Positions 26,650 to 35,340 of a stretch of 64,000 nt of DNA are shown here, piece after piece. A model generated the notes under the pieces. That model worked only from the letters and a program-made list of their open reading frames with translations, was not told where the DNA came from and made no database searches. The position numbers were made by a program, and so were the translations under genes. Positions within the stretch are counted from its first letter, which is position 1; each line of letters begins with the position of its first letter. This stretch comes from Bacteroidetes bacterium HLUCCA01 (GTDB lineage: Bacteria; Bacteroidota; Rhodothermia; Balneolales; HLUCCA01), in assembly GCA_001314545.1 (NCBI GenBank), contig LIHN01000018.1, forward strand, positions 216,247 through 280,246, written 5' to 3'.

Positions 26650-26945
26650 GGAGTAAATATTCAATTGGTACTGCAGTCATCCCCCCGGCCCGGATGCATT
26701 AACAACGATCCTGCCGGTTTTAGCCGCGCCGTATTTGCATCGGCGGATGTAATCTGCAAATGATGGATATCCCTGAACAAAAGAACATCGAAAATACACA
26801 ATCTTTTCACCAATCTCCGCAAAAGAAATCGTTCTACAGACACGATTATTCCGGGATTGACTCCGTCGCAGGTCCGTTCAGTTGTGCAAAGAATACAGTA
26901 TATTAGCCCAATCCAAAGGCAACCCTCCTGTGAATAAAATCGGTC

Positions 26946-28034
26946 ATGAAAAAAACGGATTACCTTTCCGACGTGATGCATCAGGGCGACCTGTTCCGCC
27001 AGTTTATGAGCAAATCGCCGGTTAATCTGGCCATGCTGGATACCGGTATGAACTATCTGCTCGCCAGTGAACGATGGATTCAGGAAATGGCCTCAGGCGA
27101 GGGAAACCTGGTTGGCCGTAATCACTATGATGTGATTAAAAATCAACCGGCCCACTGGCGTGAGGCTTACGAGCGGGCACTGACCGGTCACAGTGAAAAA
27201 TTTGAACAGGATATTTTTATCCGCCCCGACGGCAAGCTGGACTGGATACGATGGGAAGTTTCCCCCTGGTACAATCCTTCCAACACCATCGGAGGGGTAA
27301 TCATTTTCGTGGAAATGATTACCCAGCGCAAAAAAGTTGACGAAATCAGCAACAGGCTTATAGAGCAGCGCTCACGCATGGCGGCCAAGGTTGAAACCAT
27401 TGAGGAGGAGCGTCGCAATATAGCCCGGGAACTGCATGACGGACTCGGGCAGCTGCTCACTGCTGCCCATTTGAACCTGGATCTGGGCGAACAGAATGTT
27501 CATAAAAATCCAGACAAGGCCCGGGAAGACATCCGGCGTGCCAAAGAACTCATCACTACCACCATCCGTGAAGTCCGGAATATCTCTCAAAATCTTCGTC
27601 CCGCTGTATTGGATGATTTCGGACTGGTTCCGGCGATTCGCAATCTGTGTGATGAGTTCTACCGGACCGGTACGCTGGACGTGCAGTTTTCTGAGTACGA
27701 GATGCAGGACCATTACAGTCCGGCCATAGAGATTGTCGTCTTCCGGGTATGTCAGGAAGCGTTGAATAATATTGTCAGGCACGCGGGTGCCAGCGAGGCC
27801 AGCATCGATTTGTACAACCGCGAGTCGCACATACTCATCGTAATTCAGGATAACGGTCAGGGGTTTGAGCCGGCCCGTATTTCACAGTCGGGCACCGGCA
27901 GCGGACTGATAAACATCAAGGAGCGGGTAGAACTGCTGGGAGGCAACATTCAGATTGAATCTCAGCTTAATGAGGGTACTGAAATAATCATAGAAATCCC
28001 GCTGAAAAGCGTTCAGGATCAACCCATAGTATAG
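26946..28034 (+). CDS. Cytoplasmic PAS-domain sensor histidine kinase (NarL-partner type)
   Basis: A 362-residue kinase without membrane helices. Residues about 15-128 form a PAS/PAC module (LDTGMNYLLASERWIQ ... WEVSPWYN), about 130-155 a coiled coil, then HisKA_3 with His164 in IARELHDGLGQL, and a HATPase_c domain with the N-box VCQEALNNIVRHAGAS and the DNGQGF and GSGLINIKER loops. This layout pairs with LuxR-type regulators, and one follows after 6 bases. The signal is unknown. No heme- or flavin-binding motif stands out in the PAS domain. Confidence 0.93.
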   Translation: MKKTDYLSDVMHQGDLFRQFMSKSPVNLAMLDTGMNYLLASERWIQEMASGEGNLVGRNHYDVIKNQPAHWREAYERALTGHSEKFEQDIFIRPDGKLDWIRWEVSPWYNPSNTIGGVIIFVEMITQRKKVDEISNRLIEQRSRMAAKVETIEEERRNIARELHDGLGQLLTAAHLNLDLGEQNVHKNPDKAREDIRRAKELITTTIREVRNISQNLRPAVLDDFGLVPAIRNLCDEFYRTGTLDVQFSEYEMQDHYSPAIEIVVFRVCQEALNNIVRHAGASEASIDLYNRESHILIVIQDNGQGFEPARISQSGTGSGLINIKERVELLGGNIQIESQLNEGTEIIIEIPLKSVQDQPIV

Positions 28035-28040
28035 ATAGAT

Positions 28041-28700
28041 ATGAGCAAAATAAGGGTTCTGGTAGCAGACGATCATGATATTGTTCGATTTGGTATCTGT
28101 TCGGCGCTGAAGACATCCGCAGATGTTGAAGTCATTGGTGAGGCCTCTACCGGGAAGCAGGCCGCCGCCATGTATGAGTCGCTCAAGCCCGATGTGGTAC
28201 TGCTGGATATTTCCATGCCTGATATGAACGGTATTGAAGCCACACGTGCTATCATTAAAGAGCACCCGGGTGCGCAGATTCTCATCTTGACCATGCATTT
28301 GAACGAGGAATACCTCAACCAGGTCATCAATGCAGGCGCACTGGGTTATTTGCTGAAAAATGCCGACATCGAGGAGATGCTCAGCGGCGTTCGTATGGTA
28401 GCTGACGGCAAACAGGTTTTCAGCAACGAAATTGCCCGGCTCATGACCGAAAAATACATCCGGTCGGCACAGGGCTCAAACGATCATAAACCGGTAAATT
28501 CGCCCCGGCTCACCCGTCGAGAGAAAGAAATCCTGCAAAAGATTGCTGAAGGCAAAACCAGTCAGGAAATTGCTGAAATCCTGTTCATATCTCCCCGGAC
28601 TGTCGATACGCATCGTGCTAACCTGATTCAGAAACTCGGCGTAAAAAACTCAGCCGGACTTGTTCGCTATGCTATTGAAAAAAATCTACTTAGCGACTGA
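28041..28700 (+). CDS. NarL/LuxR-family response regulator
   Basis: A 219-residue regulator, partner of the kinase just upstream. Its receiver has the acidic pair in VADDHD, phospho-acceptor Asp56 (VVLLDISMPD) and the Thr/Lys switch (ILTMH, LLKNA). The C-terminal helix-turn-helix is the LuxR type (LTRREKEILQKIAEGKTSQEIAEIL ... TVDTHRANLIQKLG, split by a short gap). A perfect palindrome CTACGTA-TAAT-TACGTAG sits 37 bases after its stop and may be a binding site. Confidence 0.95.
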   Translation: MSKIRVLVADDHDIVRFGICSALKTSADVEVIGEASTGKQAAAMYESLKPDVVLLDISMPDMNGIEATRAIIKEHPGAQILILTMHLNEEYLNQVINAGALGYLLKNADIEEMLSGVRMVADGKQVFSNEIARLMTEKYIRSAQGSNDHKPVNSPRLTRREKEILQKIAEGKTSQEIAEILFISPRTVDTHRANLIQKLGVKNSAGLVRYAIEKNLLSD

Positions 28701-28736
28701 AATATCCGCCCTGCCCCCTCTTTTTAGCTTCGTTAT

Positions 28737-28754
28737 CTACGTATAATTACGTAG
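28737..28754. promoter_or_regulatory. Perfect palindrome, candidate regulator binding site
   Basis: CTACGTA-TAAT-TACGTAG is a perfect 7-base inverted repeat with a 4-base centre, 37 bases after the NarL/LuxR-type regulator stop. Regulators of this family bind short inverted TAC-containing half sites, so autoregulation or control of a nearby transcript is possible but unproven. Confidence 0.35.
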
Positions 28755-28846
28755 AAAGATTACGAAAATACCCCGATTGTTCCAGACGGCTGCATCCCGT
28801 AATATTGTCGCAGCAAATGGGGTAATAGCCGTCTGTAGATGATAAA

Positions 28847-28887
28847 CAGGCACGCCTTCTCTGAAAGGAAGGGGTGCCTTTTTTTAT
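28847..28887 (+). terminator. Probable terminator downstream of the LuxR-type regulator
   Basis: AGGCACGCCTT pairs with AAGGGGTGCCT with one mismatch and is followed by seven T on the plus strand. It is about 150 bases after the regulator stop and the only terminator-like structure for that operon. Confidence 0.6.
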
Positions 28888-29137
28888 GCCCCGGGATTTC
28901 CTCCACCGGAAAGATGGCCGGCAGCGGTTTTTCTATCATCATACCCGTCCATACGCACTCCTCCCAAACTCCCGCAGAGCCGCATAAGAACCATGGGCCG
29001 AAGAGCCAGGCCCGGAAGGTATCGCCCCACAGGTGTACCAGCACACGATGCTATCAGTCCGCAGTTTCACCAAATCGCAACGGCGTCAAACACGATGGAG
29101 TCAGAATGGGTGGTACCAACCTACGGGTTGTGCCAAC

Positions 29138-29170
29138 AAAAAAGGCCTGTCAGTGAAGCTGACAAGCCTT
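29138..29170 (-). terminator. Terminator of tRNA-Met
   Basis: AAGGC-TGTCAG / CTGACA-GCCTT forms a stem at 29142-29170 with one internal mismatch. On the minus strand it is followed by six T, and it begins one base after the tRNA 3' end. Confidence 0.85.
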
Positions 29171-29171
29171 G

Positions 29172-29245
29172 TAGCGTGGGGCGGGATCGAACCGCCGACC
29201 TCCGGGTTATGAATCCGACGCTCTAACCACCTGAGCTACCACGCC
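29172..29245 (-). tRNA. tRNA-Met (anticodon CAT)
   Basis: 74 bases fold as a tRNA: acceptor GGCGTGG / CCACGCT, D-arm GCTCAGGTGGTTAGAGC, anticodon loop TTCATAA, T-arm GGCGG-TTCGATC-CCGCC, discriminator A, and no encoded CCA. The anticodon CAT could also belong to an Ile2 tRNA modified to lysidine; the body CGTCGGATTCATAACCCG is the common elongator-Met form. The acceptor G1-T72 pair is a wobble. Confidence 0.92.
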
Positions 29246-29261
29246 GTTTTTTGCAAGACTC

Positions 29262-29273
29262 CAAATATACGCA
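29262..29273 (-). promoter_or_regulatory. Promoter element of tRNA-Met, shared with tRNA-Thr
   Basis: On the minus strand GTGCGTATATTTG includes TATATTTG, an exact TAnnTTTG -7 match 16 bases ahead of the tRNA 5' end. The 12-mer GTGCGTATATTT recurs ahead of the tRNA-Thr gene at 40972-40983. Confidence 0.6.
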
Positions 29274-29438
29274 CATTGCCCTATGAAATAAATGGTATTT
29301 ATCATTTTTTTCGGGTCCGCTCAGCAGTTCCCTTCAAAAAGTTGTATTTTGGCGAACCTGCAAGGGAGCGATGTCACCGGCACAATCCTCCAACTCCACG
29401 CTGCCCTGCACAACAACGATCTGGATGAACAAACCGAT

Positions 29439-30911
29439 ATGGCAAAAAACATTACATCGCAGGAAAAAGATTATTCACAATGGTATCTGGACATCATACG
29501 TGAGGCAAAGCTCGCCCAGCACTCTCCGGTACGCGGGTGCATGGTCATCCGGCCAAACGGATATGCCCTGTGGGAAAACATGAAGGCCGAGCTGGATCGC
29601 ATGTTCAAGGAAACCGGTCATGAAAACGCCTATTTCCCGTTGTTTATCCCCAAATCGTTTCTTTCGAAGGAAGCCCAGCATGTTGAAGGTTTCGCCAAAG
29701 AATGTGCCGTGATCACCCACTCGCGTCTGATCAATTCAGACAACGGCGTTGACGTAGATCCCGACTCGCGGCTGGAAGAAGAACTCATCGTGCGTCCAAC
29801 CTCTGAAACCATCATCTGGGACACCTACCGCGACTGGATACAATCCTACCGCGACTTACCCATCCTGGTGAATCAATGGGCCAATGTAGTACGATGGGAA
29901 ATGCGGACCCGGCTTTTCCTGCGCACCATGGAGTTTCTATGGCAGGAAGGACACACCGCGCATGCCACCCGCCAGGAAGCGGAAGAAGAAACCCGCCGAA
30001 TGCTGGAGGTATACAAAACCTTCGCTCAGGATTTTATGGCCATGCCGGTAATAACCGGTGTCAAAACCGAAAGTGAGCGATTTGCCGGTGCCGAAGACAC
30101 CTATTGTATTGAAGCACTGATGCAGGACGGGAAGGCGCTGCAGGCAGGAACATCCCACTTTCTGGGGCAGAATTTCGCCAAAGCCTTCAACGTTACGTTT
30201 CAGGACAGTGACGGGCAACTCAAGCACGTCTGGGCTACCAGCTGGGGCGTATCTACACGGCTGATCGGCGGATTGATCATGACCCACTCTGACGACCATG
30301 GCCTGGTACTTCCGCCAAGACTTGCGCCTACCCAGGTGGTCATTGTACCCATCTGGAAAAATGAGGATGAACGCAGCACAGTACTCAGCTACATAGCACC
30401 AATCCGTGCAGCGTTGCTTGCGCAGGGCGTACGCGTGAAACTGGATGACCGGGACAACCTGAAACCGGGCTGGAAATTCACACAGTATGAGATAGAGGGG
30501 GTTCCGCTACGTATTGCTGTTGGTCCCCGTGACGCACAAAGCGGCAATGCAGAACTGGCGCGAAGAGATACACGGGAAAAATCCATCGTCCCCAGTGCCG
30601 GACTTGCTCAGCAGATTCCCGGTCTGCTTGAAGAAATCCAGTCATCCCTTTTCAACAAAGCCCTCGAACGCACGCAGCAAGGTACCCACGTGGCCGCCAC
30701 CTACCAGGAGTTCAGGCAAATTCTGGATGAAAAAGGCGGATTTGTATACGCTCACTGGGACGGCACGGCGGAAACCGAAGCACAAATTAAAGAAGAAACC
30801 AAGGCAACCGTGCGATGTATTCCCTTTGACAATCCCCATGACACCCCGGGTGAATGCATGGTTACCGGGAAACCATCCCCCCGAATGGTCTTGTTTGCAC
30901 GTGCTTATTGA
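29439..30911 (+). CDS. proS: Proline--tRNA ligase, eukaryote/archaeal type
   Basis: A 490-residue class II synthetase charging tRNA-Pro. It has the short architecture without the YbaK-like editing insert: [20 protein letters not shown], motif 2 region [20 protein letters not shown], the tight HTAHAT loop, and motif 3 in the [19 protein letters not shown] region, followed by the anticodon-binding domain and a C-terminal extension ending in Tyr. This form is found in archaea, eukaryotes and some bacteria. The frame is open for 49 codons upstream, but ATG 29439 ([14 protein letters not shown]) is the family start. Confidence 0.95.
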   Translation: MAKNITSQEKDYSQWYLDIIREAKLAQHSPVRGCMVIRPNGYALWENMKAELDRMFKETGHENAYFPLFIPKSFLSKEAQHVEGFAKECAVITHSRLINSDNGVDVDPDSRLEEELIVRPTSETIIWDTYRDWIQSYRDLPILVNQWANVVRWEMRTRLFLRTMEFLWQEGHTAHATRQEAEEETRRMLEVYKTFAQDFMAMPVITGVKTESERFAGAEDTYCIEALMQDGKALQAGTSHFLGQNFAKAFNVTFQDSDGQLKHVWATSWGVSTRLIGGLIMTHSDDHGLVLPPRLAPTQVVIVPIWKNEDERSTVLSYIAPIRAALLAQGVRVKLDDRDNLKPGWKFTQYEIEGVPLRIAVGPRDAQSGNAELARRDTREKSIVPSAGLAQQIPGLLEEIQSSLFNKALERTQQGTHVAATYQEFRQILDEKGGFVYAHWDGTAETEAQIKEETKATVRCIPFDNPHDTPGECMVTGKPSPRMVLFARAY

Positions 30912-31003
30912 TGGATTAACGTACGCGACGATATCTCACCCGGCGTCCTGACCGGATACCACCGGTACCGTAGCTTAGCTGATAAACCTTAAACCTGTGT
31001 CTC

Positions 31004-31678
31004 ATGCCATCAACGCCTCAGCGTCAGCGTCTGGCCCGCGTGATAACGAACACCCTGAATCCGCTGGTGCTGCCCGTGGTATTGTTCAGTTACGCAGCGT
31101 CACGCCTCGAGGCCGACGGCCGGACAATATTCCTGGTTATTGCTACCGGAATCATCTTCTACTCCATTATTCCCCTGCTGATACTACTGTCAATGCGTCG
31201 CAACCGGCGAATTGACACCATGGAAGTTGAACGAAGAGAGCTTCGGCTGCGCCCCTTTATTTACGGCATCCTCTCCATGCTCACCGGTGCTACCCTGTTT
31301 ACCCTGTTGGGTTTCAAAAACGGAGAGGCCTACCAGGCCCTGGGCATGATTCCCATCGTCAATGCCATGCTTGCTGCATTTATCACACTGCGTTGGAAGA
31401 TCAGTGTTCACGCCATCAGCGTGACGACAGCAGCCGTTACGATGTGGTACCTTTCCGGACCACTGGTTTTGTCGTGGCCACCCATAACTCTGATGAGCAT
31501 ACTTTCAGCCTTCTTACTGAGTGCAACCATCGTACTGGTACAGTGGTCGCGCGTTGTATTGAACTACCACACTCCCGGACAGGTAGCTGCCGGTTGTATA
31601 TTGGCCGCTGGAATGACCGTATTACAGCTGTATGTATACTTCCCCGAGGTCCCCTTGCGTTACTTCGTTACACTCTAA
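31004..31678 (+). CDS. PAP2-like membrane protein with altered active-site motif
   Basis: A 224-residue protein with about six membrane helices. It shows remnants of the PAP2 phosphatase motifs: RRELRLRP (residues 78-84), a His in WKISVHAI (His136) and SRVVLNYHTPGQ (Ser182, Arg183, His189). The usual nucleophile-His partner Asp of the third motif is Gln here. A similar form is found in PAP2-family proteins annotated in Bacteroidota, from memory. If active it would hydrolyse lipid phosphates such as undecaprenyl diphosphate at the membrane surface. The next gene starts 12 bases after its stop. Confidence 0.7.
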   Translation: MPSTPQRQRLARVITNTLNPLVLPVVLFSYAASRLEADGRTIFLVIATGIIFYSIIPLLILLSMRRNRRIDTMEVERRELRLRPFIYGILSMLTGATLFTLLGFKNGEAYQALGMIPIVNAMLAAFITLRWKISVHAISVTTAAVTMWYLSGPLVLSWPPITLMSILSAFLLSATIVLVQWSRVVLNYHTPGQVAAGCILAAGMTVLQLYVYFPEVPLRYFVTL

Positions 31679-31690
31679 CGGTTTAACCCG

Positions 31691-33355
31691 ATGCTGGCCT
31701 CCAGAAAACCCGGAAAAATATCGCTTGCAACGAACCAGTTCATGGATTCAGTTCCCTCATACCCGCTGATCAGCGTCTTTTCAGGCGATGACTCCCGGGC
31801 TATTGACGCAGAAACCATCCACAGAGGCGTTCCCTCCACAGCACTTATGGAAATGGCCGGCGCGGCAGCCGCGAGTCGTATAGCAGCCCTGTTTCCATTG
31901 CTGCAGGAGGCTTCCATCTACTGCGGAAAAGGGAATAACGGGGGCGATGGATGGGTGATAGCGCGCCATCTGCACGCCATGGGAGTCCGTGTAGCCGTTT
32001 ACGCGCCACAAGATTTAAGTGCCTGTTCCGATGACGCCAGGGTCAACGCGGTGGTATTGCAGAAACTGGCCACCATGCACCCGGATGACATTCAAATTCA
32101 TGGCTATCCCGTCGCTACGGCAGTATCCGAGGATTCCGATGTAGCTGCCCGGTCGTCATTGACCGACCCATTCGCAGATGCTTCGCACGACGTATCAATG
32201 GCCCCATCAATTATAATTGATGCATTATTGGGCACCGGTATCACCGATGAAGTACGCTCACCGTACCGGGAGGTCGTAGCCTGCATCAATGCTGGCGGTC
32301 TGCCGGTTGTGGCGGTAGACGTACCTTCGGGAATCGATGCCAATACGGGTGCGATTTGCGGCATAGCCGTTCAGGCAAACCACACCATATGTCTGGGCAC
32401 CCTGAAAACCGGGTGTTTTCTGGGCGATGGTCCCGCACACAGCGGATACGTCCATCGGTTGCCGCTTGGTTTCCGTGTGAATGAGCGACGTCAAAATAAG
32501 GTATTACTGATTCCGGGAGTGACTGGTACCCTCCCTGCAACCGTTCAGCCTGCAATGCACACCGATGAGAGCATTACGGCCCGGATTCTCCAACGTCGAC
32601 ATAAATACGAAACCGGCCTGACCTGGGTGGTCGGCGGAAGTGATGGTCTGCTGGGTGCAGCTGTGGTTGCCGGAAAAGCTGCCTGGAAAACCGGCTGCGG
32701 AGCTGTAATTCTGTACGTACCCGCCGGACTGGTACAGGCTGCAGAAGTCCTGGCACCGGAACTGGTTATCCGGGGCACATCACGGGCAGGCACCCTGAAC
32801 TTCGGACCGGAAGACATCGCCGATTTCAGAAGACAATTTGAAAACAGGCCCGGCACCCTGCTACTGGGCCCGGGGATTGGCAGAACATCGGGGACCGCCG
32901 AATTTGCCAGATCCCTGCTGAATACCCATAAGCAAACCGCCGTCGTGGATGCCGATGCCTTACATGTCTTTGATCCCAATGTACCAGCCCGGCATATCCT
33001 CACGCCCCATCCCGGTGAGTGGCAGGTACTGACCGGACAATCAGCAGGCTCTGACTGGAACCGGCTGGAGGTATCACGTGCGTATGCAGCCCAATATGGG
33101 CACACGGTACTCAGTAAGGGGTACCCATCGCTGATTTGCTCCCCCGGGACCCCTCCGCTGATTACCGGGTATGATACCCGCAGGTTTACCAGAGCCGGGT
33201 TCGGTGATGTACTTGCCGGAAAAATTGCAGGCCTTTATTCCCAAACCAACGATGTACGCTACAGTTGCGTCGCTGCCCTGATTGATGGTAAATTGGGCTT
33301 CGATTCAGCCCGTGCTAATGGAACTATTCATCCGGAACCCGCCGACGTGCTATGA
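31691..33355 (+). CDS. nnr: Bifunctional NAD(P)HX epimerase/dehydratase
   Basis: A 554-residue metabolite-repair enzyme that restores damaged NAD(P)H. The N-terminal half is the YjeF_N epimerase (GKGNNGGDGWVIARHL, DALLGTGITDEVR, VDVPSGIDANTG). The C-terminal half is the ADP-dependent dehydratase with a ribokinase fold (VVGGSDGLLGAAVVAGKAAW, LLLGPGIGR, VVDADAL, LTPHPGEW, AGFGDVLAGKIAGLY). The usual GSGD near the C-terminus is AGFGD here, with the catalytic Asp kept. ATG 31742 is an alternative start. Its stop overlaps the next ATG (ATGA). Confidence 0.93.
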   Translation: MLASRKPGKISLATNQFMDSVPSYPLISVFSGDDSRAIDAETIHRGVPSTALMEMAGAAAASRIAALFPLLQEASIYCGKGNNGGDGWVIARHLHAMGVRVAVYAPQDLSACSDDARVNAVVLQKLATMHPDDIQIHGYPVATAVSEDSDVAARSSLTDPFADASHDVSMAPSIIIDALLGTGITDEVRSPYREVVACINAGGLPVVAVDVPSGIDANTGAICGIAVQANHTICLGTLKTGCFLGDGPAHSGYVHRLPLGFRVNERRQNKVLLIPGVTGTLPATVQPAMHTDESITARILQRRHKYETGLTWVVGGSDGLLGAAVVAGKAAWKTGCGAVILYVPAGLVQAAEVLAPELVIRGTSRAGTLNFGPEDIADFRRQFENRPGTLLLGPGIGRTSGTAEFARSLLNTHKQTAVVDADALHVFDPNVPARHILTPHPGEWQVLTGQSAGSDWNRLEVSRAYAAQYGHTVLSKGYPSLICSPGTPPLITGYDTRRFTRAGFGDVLAGKIAGLYSQTNDVRYSCVAALIDGKLGFDSARANGTIHPEPADVL

Positions 33356-33756
33356 CGAAAACCATCTTCCGCAATCCTCTGCTGGTCAGGTCCATTCCCT
33401 GGGCTGTGGCTTTATGGACCCTGATTATCCTTTATCTCACCACCGTTCCTTCCGACCGGCTGGCTGACGTTTCACTCTTCAAATACGACAAGCTCGGGCA
33501 TTTCATTATCATAGGAGGCTGGACTTTTCTGGTTGGTCTAATTCAGCTGGTTTATCTCTCCCGAATAGAACGCCCTTTGTTCCCCATCGCTTTGGCTGGT
33601 TTTTTATTTGGTGCATTTATTGAGTTGCTGCAATATATATTGCCGATTGGTCGACAGGCGAGCTGGGCCGATATTACAGCGAATACCCTGGGCTGTCTTC
33701 TGGCATATATAGCGCTCGTGATTATCCGGCGTATTCTCCGACAAACATCGGGGTAA
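33352..33756 (+). CDS. VanZ-family membrane protein
   Basis: A 134-residue protein with four predicted membrane helices. The family signature is seen in KYDKLGHFIIIGGWTF and the later GAFIELLQYILPIGRQASWADITANTLG. VanZ-like proteins are linked to teicoplanin resistance in enterococci, but most family members have no known role. It starts with an ATGA overlap on the NAD(P)HX repair gene, so expression is coupled to that gene rather than to any antibiotic-resistance locus. Confidence 0.85.
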   Translation: MTKTIFRNPLLVRSIPWAVALWTLIILYLTTVPSDRLADVSLFKYDKLGHFIIIGGWTFLVGLIQLVYLSRIERPLFPIALAGFLFGAFIELLQYILPIGRQASWADITANTLGCLLAYIALVIIRRILRQTSG

Positions 33757-33922
33757 CATCACATATTAATGTTAATTGCTGGACATGCTGCCTTCAATGT
33801 GCTTAGTTGTAAGCAGAATCGCTAAATCGTAAAAAGTTTCACCTCACACAGTTAAATTTCTTTAACAGGTGCAACGATTTTACCAATTTTCGCATTTAGG
33901 GTTGAAAAGCATCCAAAGTGCA

Positions 33923-33954
33923 TTTGTTGAATCACTTCAATTGATGTATTTTCG
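33923..33954 (+). promoter_or_regulatory. Candidate Bacteroidota-type promoter of the tonB gene
   Basis: TTTG at 33923-33926 and TATTTTCG at 33947-33954 are 20 bases apart, close to the TTTG-N19-TAnnTTTG pattern, with a leader of about 28 bases before the TonB ATG. Confidence 0.45.
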
Positions 33955-33988
33955 ACATCGACGAATAACCTAAACAGGGCAATTACCA

Positions 33989-34645
33989 ATGAAAGACAGA
34001 AAAAAACCTGAAGCAGACCTGCGCAAGAGTTACAACTTATACCTGCAGACCGGTATGATTGTTACACTACTTCTCGGCATCGGTATTTTCCGTGCGCCAA
34101 TGGCTGGCGGTGATACTGCTGATTTCACCCCACCCGAGCAGGACCTGGTTGAGATTGAAGAGATTATTCAAACTGAACAGATTGAAACTCCTCCACCTCC
34201 CCCACGTCCGCCGGTACCTGTGGAAGTACCCAATGATGAAATCATTGAAGATGAAATTCTGGATTTAGGGTTTGAGCTGGACCTGGATGGACCATTGGAT
34301 TTGCCGCCTCCGCCTCCACCGGCAGAAGAAGATGAAGAACCTGAGATTTTCGTCGTAGTAGAACGTATGCCGGAGCCTATCGGGGGTATGCAAGCTATTT
34401 ACGACCGCGTTAAATATCCTGAAATCGCACGGCGTGCAGGAATCGAGGGTCGTGTAGTTCTGCAGTTTATTGTAGACGAAACCGGACAGGTTGTGAACCC
34501 GACTGTAATTCGTGGAATCGGTGGCGGTGCTGATGAGGCTGCTATCGAAGCGGTTCAGGGCGTACGTTTCACACCGGGAATGCAGCGCGGACAGCCCGTA
34601 AAGGTGCAGTTTCAGTTGCCCATCGTTTTCCGTCTTTCCAATTAA
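33989..34645 (+). CDS. tonB: TonB-family energy transducer
   Basis: A 218-residue inner-membrane protein that passes proton-motive energy to outer-membrane receptors. It has a short cytoplasmic N-terminus, one membrane helix (about residues 17-34), a periplasmic linker rich in Pro and acidic residues (two separate poly-Pro tracts near 72-80 and 109-116) and a C-terminal TonB domain (YPEIARRAGIEGRVVLQFIV ... VRFTPGMQRGQPV). No ExbB or ExbD gene is adjacent, so it is a single-gene unit with its own promoter and terminator. Confidence 0.93.
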   Translation: MKDRKKPEADLRKSYNLYLQTGMIVTLLLGIGIFRAPMAGGDTADFTPPEQDLVEIEEIIQTEQIETPPPPPRPPVPVEVPNDEIIEDEILDLGFELDLDGPLDLPPPPPPAEEDEEPEIFVVVERMPEPIGGMQAIYDRVKYPEIARRAGIEGRVVLQFIVDETGQVVNPTVIRGIGGGADEAAIEAVQGVRFTPGMQRGQPVKVQFQLPIVFRLSN

Positions 34646-34663
34646 AAGACTGACATTGAATAC

Positions 34664-34704
34664 AAAAAAGGCTTGTGCTGCAATGCAGTACAAGCCTTTT
34701 TTTT
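34664..34704 (+). terminator. Strong terminator after tonB
   Basis: A nearly perfect stem of about 18 pairs (AAAAAAGGCTTGTGCTGC / GCAGTACAAGCCTTTTTT, one G-T wobble, AAT loop) ends in eight T. It is also rich in A on the left, so it can serve the minus strand. Confidence 0.9.
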
Positions 34705-34890
34705 GAAAAGATTCCACCCAGGCAGGATCCAGTCCGCAGTTTGATATGAGTCAAAGTCTGACCGCGCAGAGTCGGGGCGGATAATCACAGCTTGCGTTTC
34801 TTTATCTGCTGCATTACCGGAGAAATCCGTCCACCTGCATCCATCCACCTCCCAATTTTCAGCGACGTTCCCCCGGAAATCTTTGAGTAG

Positions 34891-35340
34891 CTACGGTGCA
34901 GGCAACTGCAGATGTGGTCTAATCCAATCCTCAAACGATTGTAGTGCCGTGGTCAGATTATCAAATCCGACCATCCCCATCGCCTGTTTTATCGGTACCC
35001 ATCGTATTTCCGTAATTCCTTCCTCCAGCTGAGGCAAGAATTGCTCGTCAGGGGTTACCATGGCAAACCACCAGGTCGTTTTCAGGATCTGGCGCGACTT
35101 ATGCTCGTAGGTATGATGCGTGTGGCAGAGAAGATCCAGTAAACAGGGAGTTGCACAACCCACCTCCTCGGAAATTTCGCGGGCTGCACAGGCGTATAAC
35201 GACTCTCCCGGATCGCGCTTGCCTTTAGGCAAATCCCACAGTCCATTGCGATAAATCAGTAAAACTTCGGCACCGGAGCCGGGTTTCAGTCGGAAAACCA
35301 CGCCCCCGCATGCCGTTATATGTTCATCAGGACCCTTCAA
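34891..35340 (-). CDS. NUDIX hydrolase
   Basis: A 149-residue pyrophosphohydrolase. The NUDIX box is intact: GKRDPGESLYACAAREISEEVG with the REISEE metal-binding core. The upstream ACGGVVFR and LIYRNGLWDLPKGK match the family subgroup often annotated as diadenosine polyphosphate or ADP-ribose hydrolases; the substrate cannot be told. No ATG is available. The likely initiator is TTG at 35340, directly after the TGA of the DUF1844 gene and in the same frame, with GGGGAA a few bases upstream. Confidence 0.88.
   Translation of the reverse strand: MKGPDEHITACGGVVFRLKPGSGAEVLLIYRNGLWDLPKGKRDPGESLYACAAREISEEVGCATPCLLDLLCHTHHTYEHKSRQILKTTWWFAMVTPDEQFLPQLEEGITEIRWVPIKQAMGMVGFDNLTTALQSFEDWIRPHLQLPAP

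Larger units (their letters stand above)
28701..29141. other. Non-coding stretch between the LuxR-type regulator and tRNA-Met
   Basis: About 440 bases without a believable gene: the overlapping open frames on both strands have no family features and no sensible start context. It holds the palindrome at 28737-28754 and a hairpin at 28847-28885 (AGGCACGCCTT / AAGGGGTGCCT with one mismatch, then seven T), which is a plausible plus-strand terminator for the kinase-regulator operon. The part from 28890 to 29137 shows nothing I can identify. Confidence 0.5.

Noticed and set aside
28760..29156. Overlapping 94- and 105-residue frames on both strands in the gap before tRNA-Met
   Set aside because: They overlap a terminator-like hairpin, have no recognisable domains and no supporting start context.
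33352..33756. Glycopeptide-resistance locus, because of VanZ and a D-Ala-D-Ala ligase in the window
   Set aside because: The genes are over 25 kb apart, the ligase looks like a housekeeping form, and VanHAX-type genes are absent.
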